A stretch of 64,000 nt of DNA from Microlunatus lacustris (GTDB lineage: Bacteria > Actinomycetota > Actinomycetes > Propionibacteriales > Propionibacteriaceae), in contig BAAAJN010000007.1 of the NCBI GenBank assembly GCA_039527025.1, forward strand, positions 1-64,000, given 5' to 3'. Numbering within the stretch: the stretch's first letter is position 1; each line of letters begins with the position of its first letter. Below are positions 49,938 to 59,100 of the stretch, piece after piece. The position numbers and the translations under genes are program-made. A model generated the notes under the pieces. It was given only the letters and a program-made list of their open reading frames with translations. It did not search any database and had not been told where the DNA came from.

Positions 49938-50975
49938 TCACCGCGGCCGGGGAACGGCGGTCGAACCCCGCGGGACCAGCTCGGCGTCCAGCACCACGGT
50001 GCGGGGGGGCTCGTCGGGGAAGGCGAGGCGGGCCAGCAGCAGGTCCAGCGCCGCCGCACCCAGCGCCACCACGTCCTGGGCGACCGCCGTCATCCCCGGG
50101 CTCACGAGGTCCATCCAGGGGGCGTCGTCGAAGGAGGCCACGCTGACGTCCTCGGGCACCCGCAGCCCGACGTCGCCGACCGCGCGCCACAGACCTTCGG
50201 CCAGCACCTCGTCGGCCGCGCAGAGCGCCGTCGGCCGGTCCGGCCCGGTGAGCAGCCCCACGGTGGCGCGCCGGGCGGCGTCGACGTCCCGGCCGACCGG
50301 GACCAGCAGCCCGGGATCGGCCGGCAGCTCCGCCGCGGCCACGGCGTCGGCGTGGCCGCGGGTGAACTCGGCCCCGGTGTTCGCGTCCGTGCCGTCGACC
50401 AAGAGGGCCACCCGGCGGTGGCCGAGGCCGAGGAGGTGCTCGGTGACCCGGCGGGCGACGCGGCGGTGGTCCACCACGACGGCGTCGCAGCGTCCGGGCG
50501 AGAGCTGCCGCTCGACCTCGACGACCGGGACCTGCTGGTCCAGCAGGTAGCCGGTGACCGCGGCCGAGGTCGGCGTGACCACCACACCGGCCGCCCGGGT
50601 GGAGACGAAGGTCCGGGCCGCCGCCAGCTCGTCCTCGGCCGCACCCCGGTCGTCGACGAGGAGCACGGTGTAGCCGCGGGCGCGAGCCCGGGCGGCCACC
50701 CCGGCGGCCAGGTCGGCGTAGAACGGTCGGCGCAGGTCGGGCAGCACGACACCGACCGAGCGGCTGACCTGCGTCCGCAGGCCCCGGGCCATCGCGTGCG
50801 GCACGTAGCCCAGCTGCTCGGCGGCGCGCCGGACCCGGGCCCGGACCGCCGCGGCGACGTACCCCTCGCCGGAGAGCGCCCGGGAGGTCGTCGACGGCGA
50901 GACGCCGGCAGCCCGCGCGACGTCCTTGAGGGTCGCCCGGCGGGGTGCCGTCGGGCGGTGCGCGGGAGTGCTCAT
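49938..50975 (-). CDS. LacI-family transcriptional regulator
   Basis: Sugar-responsive repressor of 345 residues. The HTH ATLKDVARAAGVSPSTTSRALSG lies near the N-terminus, and the periplasmic-binding-protein-like effector domain runs from about residue 65 (SVGVVLPDLRRPFYADLAAG). It is divergent from the ABC permease genes, whose promoter carries a LacI-type operator; a related site lies upstream of lacI itself. The ATG 50975 is used; the preceding sequence has GGGGAG at 11 nt. Confidence 0.93.
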   Translation of the reverse strand: MSTPAHRPTAPRRATLKDVARAAGVSPSTTSRALSGEGYVAAAVRARVRRAAEQLGYVPHAMARGLRTQVSRSVGVVLPDLRRPFYADLAAGVAARARARGYTVLLVDDRGAAEDELAAARTFVSTRAAGVVVTPTSAAVTGYLLDQQVPVVEVERQLSPGRCDAVVVDHRRVARRVTEHLLGLGHRRVALLVDGTDANTGAEFTRGHADAVAAAELPADPGLLVPVGRDVDAARRATVGLLTGPDRPTALCAADEVLAEGLWRAVGDVGLRVPEDVSVASFDDAPWMDLVSPGMTAVAQDVVALGAAALDLLLARLAFPDEPPRTVVLDAELVPRGSTAVPRPR

Positions 50976-51039
50976 GGGGTTCCGATCTCCCCTCGGACGA
51001 CGACGTCCGGGCCTGCGGGTGGGCGGGACAGGCGCCTCG

Positions 51040-51052
51040 TGGAACCGTGCCA
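51040..51052. promoter_or_regulatory. LacI-type operator variant upstream of lacI
   Basis: TGGAACCGTGCCA is a 13-bp near-palindrome, almost the same as TGGAACCGATGCCA at the binding-protein promoter with one central base missing. It lies 65 bp before the lacI start, suggesting autoregulation. Confidence 0.5.
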
Positions 51053-51094
51053 TCCAGGGTGCGGCGCCTCGTGCTGACGACACCGGCGACTTCC

Positions 51095-51145
51095 TTGCAC
51101 TCCTCTGGGGGAGCACTTAGAGTCGCCGTCGTGGTAACGATGCCA
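51095..51145 (+). promoter_or_regulatory. ABC permease promoter with LacI operator
   Basis: -35 TTGCAC (51095-51100) and -10 TAGAGT (51118-51123) are 17 bp apart. The operator TGGTAACGATGCCA (51132-51145) begins at the transcription start and fits the LacI pattern TGGNANCGNTNCCA. It would repress both permease genes. Confidence 0.8.
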
Positions 51146-51231
51146 CACGTCGTCGGAGTGGAGGCCGGGGTGTCGAGGGTCAACGCTGCGGGGCGTGTGC
51201 GGGGACCGCTGCACAGCAGGAACGGGGCCTG

Positions 51232-52209
51232 ATGGCCGTCCTCACCCGGGAGCCGCGCAGCGGCGACCGCGGCAGGGGCCGTCCGCCCCGGGACCGCAGC
51301 GTGCTGAACACGCGGAAGTACAACAAGCGCGAGGCGATCGCGGGCTACCTGTTCATCTCGCCCTGGATCATCGGCTTCCTGGTCTTCACCGCGGGCGCGA
51401 TGGCCTACAGCCTGTACATCTCCTTCAGCTACTACAACCTGGCCAAGAACACGACCCGGCCGGCGGGGCTGGCGAACTACCAGTCGCTGATCGACGACCC
51501 GAAGGTCGCCCTGGCGCTGAAGAACACGCTGTACTACGCGGTGATGGCGGTGCCGCTGGAGATCTGCTTCGCGCTGCTGCTGGCCGGCCTGCTCAACAAG
51601 GTGGGGCGGGGTGCCGGGGTGTTCCGGACGCTGTACTACCTGCCCAAGATGACCCCGTCCGTGGCCACCGCCGCGGTGTTCTTCCTGCTGCTGAACGGCA
51701 ACACCGGCGCCATCAACCAGGGCCTCGCCCTGTTCGGCATCCAGGGTCCGCAGTGGTTGATCGACCCGTCCTGGGTGAAGCCCTCGATCGTGCTGATGAC
51801 GCTGTGGGGCGTCAGCGGGACCATGGTGATCTTCCTGGCCGCGCTGAAGAACGTGCCGCGCGAGCTCTACGAGGTGGCCTCGCTGGACGGCGCCGGCCCG
51901 GTGCGGCAGTTCTTCGCCATCACGGTGCCGATGATCTCCGGGGCCATCTTCTTCAACGTCATCGTGCTGACCATCGCCGCCCTGCAGGTGTTCGACCAGG
52001 CCTTCCTGCTGTTCTGGCGCGACCAGAACAACGCCTCGCCGGAGTCCTCGCTCTTCTACGGCGTCTACCTCTTCCAGCAGGCGTTCCGCACCTTCGACTT
52101 CGGGTTCGCCGCGGCCATGGCGTGGCTGCTGTTCGTGATCATCATGCTGATCACCCTGGTCCAGGTCCGCTTCGGCAACCGCTTCGTCTACTACGAGGGA
52201 GACCGCTGA
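51232..52209 (+). CDS. carbohydrate ABC transporter permease 1
   Basis: Inner-membrane permease of the MalF/UgpA type, 325 residues with about six helices. The cytoplasmic EAA-like loop is ELYEVASLDGAGPVRQFFAITVPMI, which docks the ATPase. N-terminal basic segment (RKYNKREA) precedes the first helix. With permease 2 it forms the membrane pore for a sugar or glycoside. It is controlled by the LacI operator upstream. Confidence 0.93.
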   Translation: MAVLTREPRSGDRGRGRPPRDRSVLNTRKYNKREAIAGYLFISPWIIGFLVFTAGAMAYSLYISFSYYNLAKNTTRPAGLANYQSLIDDPKVALALKNTLYYAVMAVPLEICFALLLAGLLNKVGRGAGVFRTLYYLPKMTPSVATAAVFFLLLNGNTGAINQGLALFGIQGPQWLIDPSWVKPSIVLMTLWGVSGTMVIFLAALKNVPRELYEVASLDGAGPVRQFFAITVPMISGAIFFNVIVLTIAALQVFDQAFLLFWRDQNNASPESSLFYGVYLFQQAFRTFDFGFAAAMAWLLFVIIMLITLVQVRFGNRFVYYEGDR

Positions 52210-52261
52210 TGGGAACGCGGGAGCGCAGCGACCACCAGCCCCTCCGGCGAGGAGTGCGCTG

Positions 52262-53218
52262 ATGACGACCACCCAGCCCACCTCCGGCACCATGCCGGTG
52301 CCGGCCCAGGCGGCCGGGCAGGCCCTGGTCGCGCCCACCCCCACCGAGCGCCGCCGGCCCAACCACTGGTACCGCCCGAAGAGCGTGGTCGCCAAGGTGG
52401 CGCTCTGGATCGCGCTGGTCGCGTTCTCGCTGCTGTTCCTCTACCCGTTCGTCTGGCTGCTGGCGGCGAGCTTCAAGCCCCGCGGTCAGGTGTTCGACAA
52501 CAAGCTGATCCCGGACACCATCCTGACCAGCAACTACGTCGAGGTCTGGGACGAGCTGCCGCTGCTGTTCTGGATGGGCAACAGCGTCCTGATCGCCCTG
52601 CTCGCCGCCCTGTTCGTGGCGGTGTCCAGCTCAGCAGTGGCCTTCGGCTTCGCCTACTTCAAGTTCCCGCTGCGGAACTTCCTGTTCGGGCTGGTGCTGG
52701 CCACGATGATGCTGCCGGGTGCGGTCACCCTGATCCCCCAGTACCTGATCTGGAAGAACCTCGGGTTCCTGGGCACCAACGTCCCGCTGTGGGGCGCGAA
52801 CCTCTTCGGCTCGGCCTTCTACATCTTCCTGCAGCGCCAGTTCTTCCTCGGCCTCCCGCGGGAGCTCTTCGAGGCCGCCCGCGTCGACGGCGCCAGCTAC
52901 TTCGGGCTGTTCCGCCGGATCGCCATGCCGCTGGCCATCCCCTCGTTCATCATCGTCTTCCTGTTCGAGTTCCAGTCCAGCTGGAACAACCTGCAGGCCG
53001 CGCTGATCTACCTGAACGCCGGGAGCGTCGAGGGCTTCACGGTGCCGCTGGGCATCGCCTACGCGATGACGAAGTACAGCCCGACCAACGGCGGCCAGGG
53101 CGACTACCAGTACGTGATGGTCGCGTCGCTACTGGTCACCCTGCCGATGCTGGTGCTGTTCGCCTTCGGCCAGCGCTACTTCATCGAGGGTGTCGCCACG
53201 CAGGGGCGCAAGGGCTGA
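52262..53218 (+). CDS. carbohydrate ABC transporter permease 2
   Basis: MalG/UgpE-type permease of 318 residues with about six helices. The EAA loop is ELFEAARVDGASYFGLFRRIAMPLAIP. The ATG at 52262 follows GAGGAG. It lies 52 bp after permease 1 and ends in a strong terminator. No ATPase gene follows, so a shared MsiK-type ATPase elsewhere is likely. Confidence 0.93.
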   Translation: MTTTQPTSGTMPVPAQAAGQALVAPTPTERRRPNHWYRPKSVVAKVALWIALVAFSLLFLYPFVWLLAASFKPRGQVFDNKLIPDTILTSNYVEVWDELPLLFWMGNSVLIALLAALFVAVSSSAVAFGFAYFKFPLRNFLFGLVLATMMLPGAVTLIPQYLIWKNLGFLGTNVPLWGANLFGSAFYIFLQRQFFLGLPRELFEAARVDGASYFGLFRRIAMPLAIPSFIIVFLFEFQSSWNNLQAALIYLNAGSVEGFTVPLGIAYAMTKYSPTNGGQGDYQYVMVASLLVTLPMLVLFAFGQRYFIEGVATQGRKG

Positions 53219-53228
53219 TCGCTCGCCC

Positions 53229-53261
53229 GGTCGTCCTGCGGTCCTGTGCCGCAGGACGACC
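53229..53261 (+). terminator. terminator after the ABC permeases
   Basis: GGTCGTCCTGCGG and CCGCAGGACGACC form a perfect 13-bp stem with a 7-nt loop, 11 bp after the permease 2 stop. Confidence 0.8.
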
Positions 53262-53284
53262 GACGCAGCGGCTGCGGTCCTGGC

Positions 53285-53488
53285 TCAGAAGCCGCTGCCG
53301 GCGTAGTCCTCGCCCGCGGGCTCGTCCCGGTGGGCGCCGTCGGGGTCGTTGGTGCTCCCTAGCGCGTAGCTGTCCTCGGTGGTCGTCTCCGACCCCAGCG
53401 ACGGGTCGCTCGGGCCCGGGGGCAGATCCACCTCCGCCAGCTCCTCGTCGTCCATCGCGCGCGGGTCGTCCATCGGGGTCTCGCTCAT
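53285..53488 (-). CDS. small acidic protein of unknown function
   Basis: Predicted 67-residue hydrophilic, acidic protein (MSETPMDDPRAMDDEELAEV at the N-terminus) with no membrane segment and low-complexity, probably disordered composition. It has an excellent ribosome-binding site, AGGAGG at 6 nt before the ATG, which supports it as a real gene. Function is unknown. It lies between two terminators in the space where permease and binding-protein genes converge. Confidence 0.6.
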   Translation of the reverse strand: MSETPMDDPRAMDDEELAEVDLPPGPSDPSLGSETTTEDSYALGSTNDPDGAHRDEPAGEDYAGSGF

Positions 53489-53575
53489 GTCCAGCCTCCT
53501 GTGCTCGGTCTCGCCCCCTTGTCTACCCGCACCGCCCCCCGCCCAGCGGTGGGGGTGCCGGGCCAGGACGCACGA

Positions 53576-53606
53576 GAGCGGCCCCGGACGGTGTCCGGGG
53601 CCGCTC
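53576..53606 (-). terminator. terminator after the substrate-binding protein gene
   Basis: GAGCGGCCCCGGAC and GTCCGGGGCCGCTC form a perfect 14-bp stem with a 3-nt loop, about 30 bp past the binding-protein stop and upstream of the small acidic gene. Confidence 0.8.
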
Positions 53607-53636
53607 GTCGTGGTGGTGCGGGTGCTGCGCCGAGCG

Positions 53637-55016
53637 TCAGCCGCCGACCTGGTTGTAGGCCCGCATCGCAGCCGTCTGGGCGTCCGCGAGAGCGGCGTCA
53701 GGCTCCTTGGTGCCCAGCAGGGTCGAGGTGATGGCGTTCTGCACCTCGGTCTGGATCTGCTGGCCGGCCGGTGATGCCCCGTAGGACTTGCCGGTGCTCA
53801 CCACGTCGTAGTACGTCGCGATGGTCTCGTTGAAGCCGGCGTTGTCGCTCTCCTTGACGTACTCGGCGCGGATCGCCTGGTCCGCCGCCGGCGACCCGGT
53901 GAAAAGACCGGTGTTGATGGCCCCCGGGGTGTCGGCGATGGTCCCCGCCCGGGCCGCGCCGGCCGCCATCCAGGCGTCCTGCGAGGTCAGGTTGACCGCC
54001 CAGGCGCAGGCGGCGTCGGGGTTCTTGGCGTTGGTCGGGATGACGAAGGACGTGCCGCCGGCGACGGTGAAGGGCTGGCCCTCGGCGTTCTTGAACGGGA
54101 CGCCGGAGATCTCGACGTCCTTGACGTAGGGGGTCAGCACGTTGACGTACCACTGGGCGTTGACCTGGGCGCCCACCTGGTCGGCGACGTACTGGTTCTT
54201 GTCCCCGAAGGTGTCGAAGGAGTCGGTGAAGCTCTTCACCTTCGCGTAGCCGCCCTGGGCGTCCATCAGCTGCTTGAGGAAGGCCAGCGCCTGGGCGTTG
54301 CCCGGGTTGTCGAGGGTCGGCACGCCCTCGGCGTCGATCAGCTGGCCACCCAGGCCCAGGATCCACAGCTCGGACTGACCGGTGGCCACGGGGTCGAAGC
54401 CGAGCGTGCGCGGGTTGCCGCCGCTGGCCTTGTACATCTTGGTGGCGGCGGCCAGGAGCGCGTCGGGCTTGGAGGTGTCGATGTCGGCCGCCGTCACCCC
54501 GGCCGCGTCCATCACCCGCTTGTTCAGGATGATCGCGGGCGGCTGGTAGAACTGCGGCACGGCCCAGACCTTGCCGTCGTAGCTCACGTCGTCGACCACC
54601 GAGGGGTAGTACTGCGACCGCGGGTCCACCCCGTGCGCGGTGAAGCAGCTGTCCAGCGGACGGATCAGGTCGCGGGCGGCGTAGGTGGCGACGTAGCGGC
54701 GGTCCATCTGGACCACGTCGGGCACCTCCCCGCTGGCCGCACGGGTGGTGAACTTCTGCGCGTCGAACGCGGTGGCGTCGATCTTGATGGTGACGCCGTT
54801 CAGCTTCTCCTCCGCGTACTCGAGGCGGGAGGTGCCCACCTCGTCAGCGTTCTCGAACCCCCAGGCGCTCAGGTCACCGGTGGCGTTGGTCGTGAAGGCG
54901 GGGCCGGTGTCCGCCGACTCCTCCGAGCCGGCTTCACCTCCTCCGCCGCAGGCGCTCATCAGGCCCAGGCTCGTGGCCAGACCGAGAGCGAGCAGCGTCT
55001 TGGAGCTCTTCTTCAC
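53637..55016 (-). CDS. extracellular solute-binding lipoprotein of a sugar ABC transporter
   Basis: Family 1 solute-binding protein of 459 residues. The signal peptide ends in lipobox LMSAC (Cys at about 24), so the mature protein is anchored to the outer face of the membrane. The mature part starts with an acidic, Gly-rich linker, then DVVQMDRRYVATYAARDL and the sugar-binding lobes (VPTLDNPGNAQALAFLKQLMD). The GTG start follows AAAGGA at 6 nt. It is the probable receptor for the two permeases, although it is encoded convergently to them; its promoter carries the same LacI operator. Confidence 0.92.
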   Translation of the reverse strand: MKKSSKTLLALGLATSLGLMSACGGGGEAGSEESADTGPAFTTNATGDLSAWGFENADEVGTSRLEYAEEKLNGVTIKIDATAFDAQKFTTRAASGEVPDVVQMDRRYVATYAARDLIRPLDSCFTAHGVDPRSQYYPSVVDDVSYDGKVWAVPQFYQPPAIILNKRVMDAAGVTAADIDTSKPDALLAAATKMYKASGGNPRTLGFDPVATGQSELWILGLGGQLIDAEGVPTLDNPGNAQALAFLKQLMDAQGGYAKVKSFTDSFDTFGDKNQYVADQVGAQVNAQWYVNVLTPYVKDVEISGVPFKNAEGQPFTVAGGTSFVIPTNAKNPDAACAWAVNLTSQDAWMAAGAARAGTIADTPGAINTGLFTGSPAADQAIRAEYVKESDNAGFNETIATYYDVVSTGKSYGASPAGQQIQTEVQNAITSTLLGTKEPDAALADAQTAAMRAYNQVGG

Positions 55017-55426
55017 CGCGGTTCCTTTCCAGTGGTCGTGGCCGCTCCGTCGCGACCACGCGGAACCGCGGTCCCCGGTCGGGTGGCATCGGTTCCAGGG
55101 GGAACGTAGTGCAGCACCACAGGTGTGACAAGCCATCCGGCCCGTGTCGCCGCTCTGCGGCGAAACCGCGCCTGATCAGGCCGTGAGAAGTGGCTGGTGC
55201 ATCTGGGATCGTTGCCAGAACGGTACGCGGGCACGCCTCCCGCCTCGGCTCGGGGCACCGTCGACCGGCTCGTCCGCGGACGGGGTCGGCGGCCCGCCGG
55301 CGCGTCCCAGCCCCGGCTCCTCCGGCGGACACGGCCACGTCGTGGCGGAAGATGGACGGCGGCGGCCGGTCCTGACGGCAGCCCGACCAGCACGCCGACC
55401 GACCCGGAGGAGGGTGTCCGCCACCC
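55017..55426. other. divergent promoter region, no gene
   Basis: This 410-bp stretch separates the binding-protein gene from the TauE/SafE gene. It holds the binding-protein promoter and operator (55084-55131). The right part shows only a GGAGGAGGG about 12 nt before the TauE GTG; I see no clear promoter there or any coding sequence. Confidence 0.6.
55084..55131 (-). promoter_or_regulatory. binding-protein promoter with LacI operator
   Basis: On the minus strand, -35 TTGTCA (55126-55131) and -10 TACGTT (55103-55108) are 17 bp apart. The operator TGGAACCGATGCCA (55084-55097) covers the transcription start and differs at 2 of 14 positions from the permease operator TGGTAACGATGCCA, placing both under the same repressor. 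Confidence 0.8.
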
Positions 55427-56188
55427 GTGAGCCCCGACGACCTGCTCCGCGCCGGGCTGCTGCTGCTGGCCGGCGTCGGCTCCGGGATCGTCGGGTACGC
55501 CGCCGGCCTGGCGTCCCTGGTCTCGTTCCCGGTGCTGCTGGCCCTGGGCGTGCCGCCGCTGACCGCGAACGTGACCAACTCCGTCGCCCTGACCGGGGTG
55601 ACGCTGGGCGGGGTCGCCTCCGCCCGACCCGAGCTGGCGGGCCAGCGGCGGCGGATCCTCACCTTCGGGGGGCTCGGCGTGGTCGGCGGGGCGGCCGGGG
55701 CCCTGCTGCTGCTCCGGCTGCCGCCGGGGGTGTTCGAGCAGGTGGTGCCCTGGCTGGTCGCCTTCGGCTCGGTCGTGCTGCTGCTCCGGCCGTGGCTGCG
55801 CCGCTGGCACGCGGGTCGGCTGCACGAGCGGCACCCGGTGGTGCTCGCCGTCGTCGGCGCGGTCACGGTCTACTGCGGCTACTTCGGCGCCGCCGCAGGC
55901 GTGCTGCTGCTGGCCACCTTCGGGGCCGTGCTGCCCGACCGGCTGGCCCGGCTGGCGGCGCTGCGCACGGTGGTGGTCGGCGCGGCGAACACCACCGCCG
56001 CCGTCATCTTCGCCGTCACCGGCACGGTGGACTGGTCGGCCGTTCCGCCCCTGGTCGTCGGGGCGGTGATCGGCTCGGCCCTCGGCCCACCGCTGGTCCG
56101 CCGGCTGCCCGAGACACCGCTGCGGGTCGGCGTCGCGGTGGCCGGGCTGGGGCTCGCCGTGGTCCTGCACCGCGACCAGCTGGGCTGA
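55427..56188 (+). CDS. TauE/SafE-family sulfite/organosulfonate transporter-like protein
   Basis: Integral membrane protein of 253 residues with about eight helices. The pattern GIVGYAAGLASLVSFPVLLALGVPPLTANVTNSVAL is the internal repeat of TauE/SafE, and GYFGAAAGVLLLATF is its second copy. It exports or imports small anions such as sulfite; the direction is uncertain. The GTG follows GGAGGAGGG. It meets dnaE2 tail to tail with 11 bp between stops. Confidence 0.87.
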   Translation: MSPDDLLRAGLLLLAGVGSGIVGYAAGLASLVSFPVLLALGVPPLTANVTNSVALTGVTLGGVASARPELAGQRRRILTFGGLGVVGGAAGALLLLRLPPGVFEQVVPWLVAFGSVVLLLRPWLRRWHAGRLHERHPVVLAVVGAVTVYCGYFGAAAGVLLLATFGAVLPDRLARLAALRTVVVGAANTTAAVIFAVTGTVDWSAVPPLVVGAVIGSALGPPLVRRLPETPLRVGVAVAGLGLAVVLHRDQLG

Positions 56189-56199
56189 GCGACAGGACG

Positions 56200-59100
56200 T
56201 CATCGGAAGTCCCGCGACGGGTGCCGGCTGGGCAGCGTGCCCTGCGCGGCCGGGATGGCCGCGCTCAGCGGCTCCAGCTTGTCGGCGACGAGGTTGGTGA
56301 CGCCCTCGCTGTGCTCGACCCGGCCGCGGATGACCATGGCGTTGGCGTTGCGGCCGACCCGGCGGAACGCCCGCCACATCGACGCGGCGCAGACGATGTT
56401 GAGCATCCCGGTCTCGTCCTCCAGGTTGAGGAAGGTGATCCCCCCGGCGGTGCCCGGCCGCTGCCGGTGGGTGACCAGGCCGGCCACCCGGACCCGGCGG
56501 GTGTCGTCGCCCGGACCGAGGGCGGTGATGGGCACGATGCCCTGCTCGTCCAGCACCGGCCGGAGGTGGCCCATCGGGTGGTCGTCCGGGGAGATCTGGG
56601 TCGACCACAGGTCGGCCAGCGTCAGCTCCACCGGGCTCATCCCGGGCAGCGTGGGCGGCGCCGCGTCGATCGCCGAGCCGGGCAGGGTGTCCAGGTCGTC
56701 GGCGTAGCCGGCGTTCCACAGCGCCTGCCGCCGGGACAGGCCGAACCCGTCGAACGCTCCCGCAGTGGCCAGCGCCTCGGTCTGGGCGACGCTGAGCCCG
56801 GCCCGCCGCACCACGTCGTTCTGGTGGGTGAACGGCGCGCGCTCCCGCTCGGCGACCAGCCGTCCGGCGACGTCGCGGCCCAGGCCCTGCACCTCGAGCA
56901 GCCCCAGCCGGACGGCGAAGTGGCCGTCCCCGCGGTGCTCGCGGGTGCGGTCGGGTGCGTCCTGGACGAACGGGCCCACCGGGTCCTGGTCGCGGTCGCG
57001 GCAGCGCGCCGGCCCCGTCGGTCCCGTGCGGCCGGGCCCGACCGGCTCCAGGTCGGCGTCCACCCCGGAGAGCAGCACGTCGGGTCGGCGGACCTCGACG
57101 CCGTGCCTCCGGGCGTCCCCGACCAGGGACTGCGGGGAGTAGAAGCCCATCGGCTGGGCGCGCAGCAGCCCGGCCAGGAAGGCGCCCGGGTAGTGCAGCT
57201 TGAGCCAGGCCGAGGCGTACACCAGCAGGGCGAAGCTGATCGCGTGGCTCTCGGCGAAGCCGAAGTTCGCGAAGGCCTGGATCTTGGCGTAGATCTCGTC
57301 GGCCACCGCCCCGGTGATGCCGTTCGACGCCATCCCCGCGTACAGCTTGTCGCGCAGCCGCTCGATCTTCTCCACCCCGCGCTTGGATCCCATCGCCCGG
57401 CGCAGCAGGTCGGCGTCGTCGCCGGTGCAGTCGCCGACGGCCATGGCGATCTGCATCAGCTGCTCCTGGAACAGCGGCACGCCCTTGGTCCGCTCCAGCA
57501 CCGGCTCCAGCTTGGGGTGCAGGTAGCTGACCTCCTCCTTGCCGGTGGCCCGCCGGATGTAGGGGTGCACCGCCCCGCCCTGGATCGGCCCGGGGCGGAT
57601 CAGCGCGATCTCGATGACCAGGTCGTAGAACCGCCGTGGCTGCAGCCGGGGCAGGGTGCCGATCTGGGCGCGGCTCTCCACCTGGAAGACGCCGATCGAG
57701 TCGGCCCGGCAGAGCATGTCGAAGACCCCGGCCTCCTCCTTGGGCATGGTGTCCAGCGTCCAGCGCTCCCCCACCCGCTCGGCGACGACGTCGAAGCTGT
57801 GCTGGATGGCGCTGAGGATGCCCAGGCCGAGGAAGTCGAACTTGACCAGGCCCATGTAGGCGCAGCTGTCCTTGTCCCACTGCAGGACGGTCCGGTCCTC
57901 CATCCGCCCCGGCTCGATGGGGCAGACCTCGCCGACGGGCCGGTCGGTGAGCACCATGCCCCCGGAGTGGATTCCCAGGTGCCGGGGCGCCCGGAGCAGC
58001 TGGTCGGCCAGGTCGATGACCGGTGCGGGGACGGAGTGGTCCTCGTCCAGCGGCAGCGCGCCGAACGCGTCGATCTGCTTGGACCACGCGTCCTGCTGCC
58101 CGGTGGAGTAGCCGAGCGCCTTGGCCATGTCGCGGACCGCGGACTTGGGCCGGTAGCTGATGACGTTGGCGACCTGGGCGGCGTTGCGCCGGCCGTAGCG
58201 CCGGTAGACCTCCTGGATCACCTCCTCGCGGCGGTCGGAGTCGAAGTCGACGTCGATGTCGGGCTCCTCGTCGCGGGTCAGGGAGAGGAACCGCTCGAAC
58301 GGCAGCCGGTACTTGATCGGGTCGACGGCGGTGATGCCGAGGACGTAGCAGACCACCGAGTTGGCCGCCGACCCCCGGCCCTGGCAGAGGATGCCGCGCT
58401 CGCGGGCGAAGGCCACGGCGTCGTGGACGATGAGGAAGTAGCCGGGGAAGTCCTTCTCCTCGATCACCGCCAGCTCGCGCTGCAGCCGTTCCTCGGCCAC
58501 CGCCCGGTTGCCCCCTGGTCCGTGGGCCGGGTAGCGCTCGTCGGCGCCGCGGTGGGCCAGCTCGCGCAGCCAGCTGATCGGGGTGTGCCCGGGCGGCACC
58601 TGCTGCTGGGGCAGCCGGGGCTTGGCCAGCCGCAGCGCGAAGGCCAGCTCGTCGGCCAGCGCGGTGCTGGCCGCCACCGCCCCGGGGTAGCGGGCGAACC
58701 GCTGCTGCATCTCCTCCCCCGAGCGCAGGTGGGCTCCGGGCGGCGGCAGCCAGCCGTCCATCTCGGTCAGGCTGCGGCGGGCCCGGACCGCCGCCATCGC
58801 CGCCCCCAGCCGGTACTCGGCAGGCGTGGCGAAGTGCACGTTGCCGGTGGCCACGGTGCGCAGCCCGTGGTCGGCGGCCAGCCCGGCCAGCGCGTCGTTG
58901 ACGTCGGAGTCGGTGGGCAGCCCGGAGTCGGTCAGCTCCACCACCACCTGGCCGTGGCCGAACAGCGCCGTCAGCCGGTCCAGCTCCTGCGCCGCCGCCT
59001 CCGTGCCGTTCCGGGTCAGCGCCGAGCGCACCGAGCCCTTGCGGCAGCCGGTGAGCACCACCCACTCCTCGCCCGCGGCGGCGCCGAGCTCGTCCAGGTC

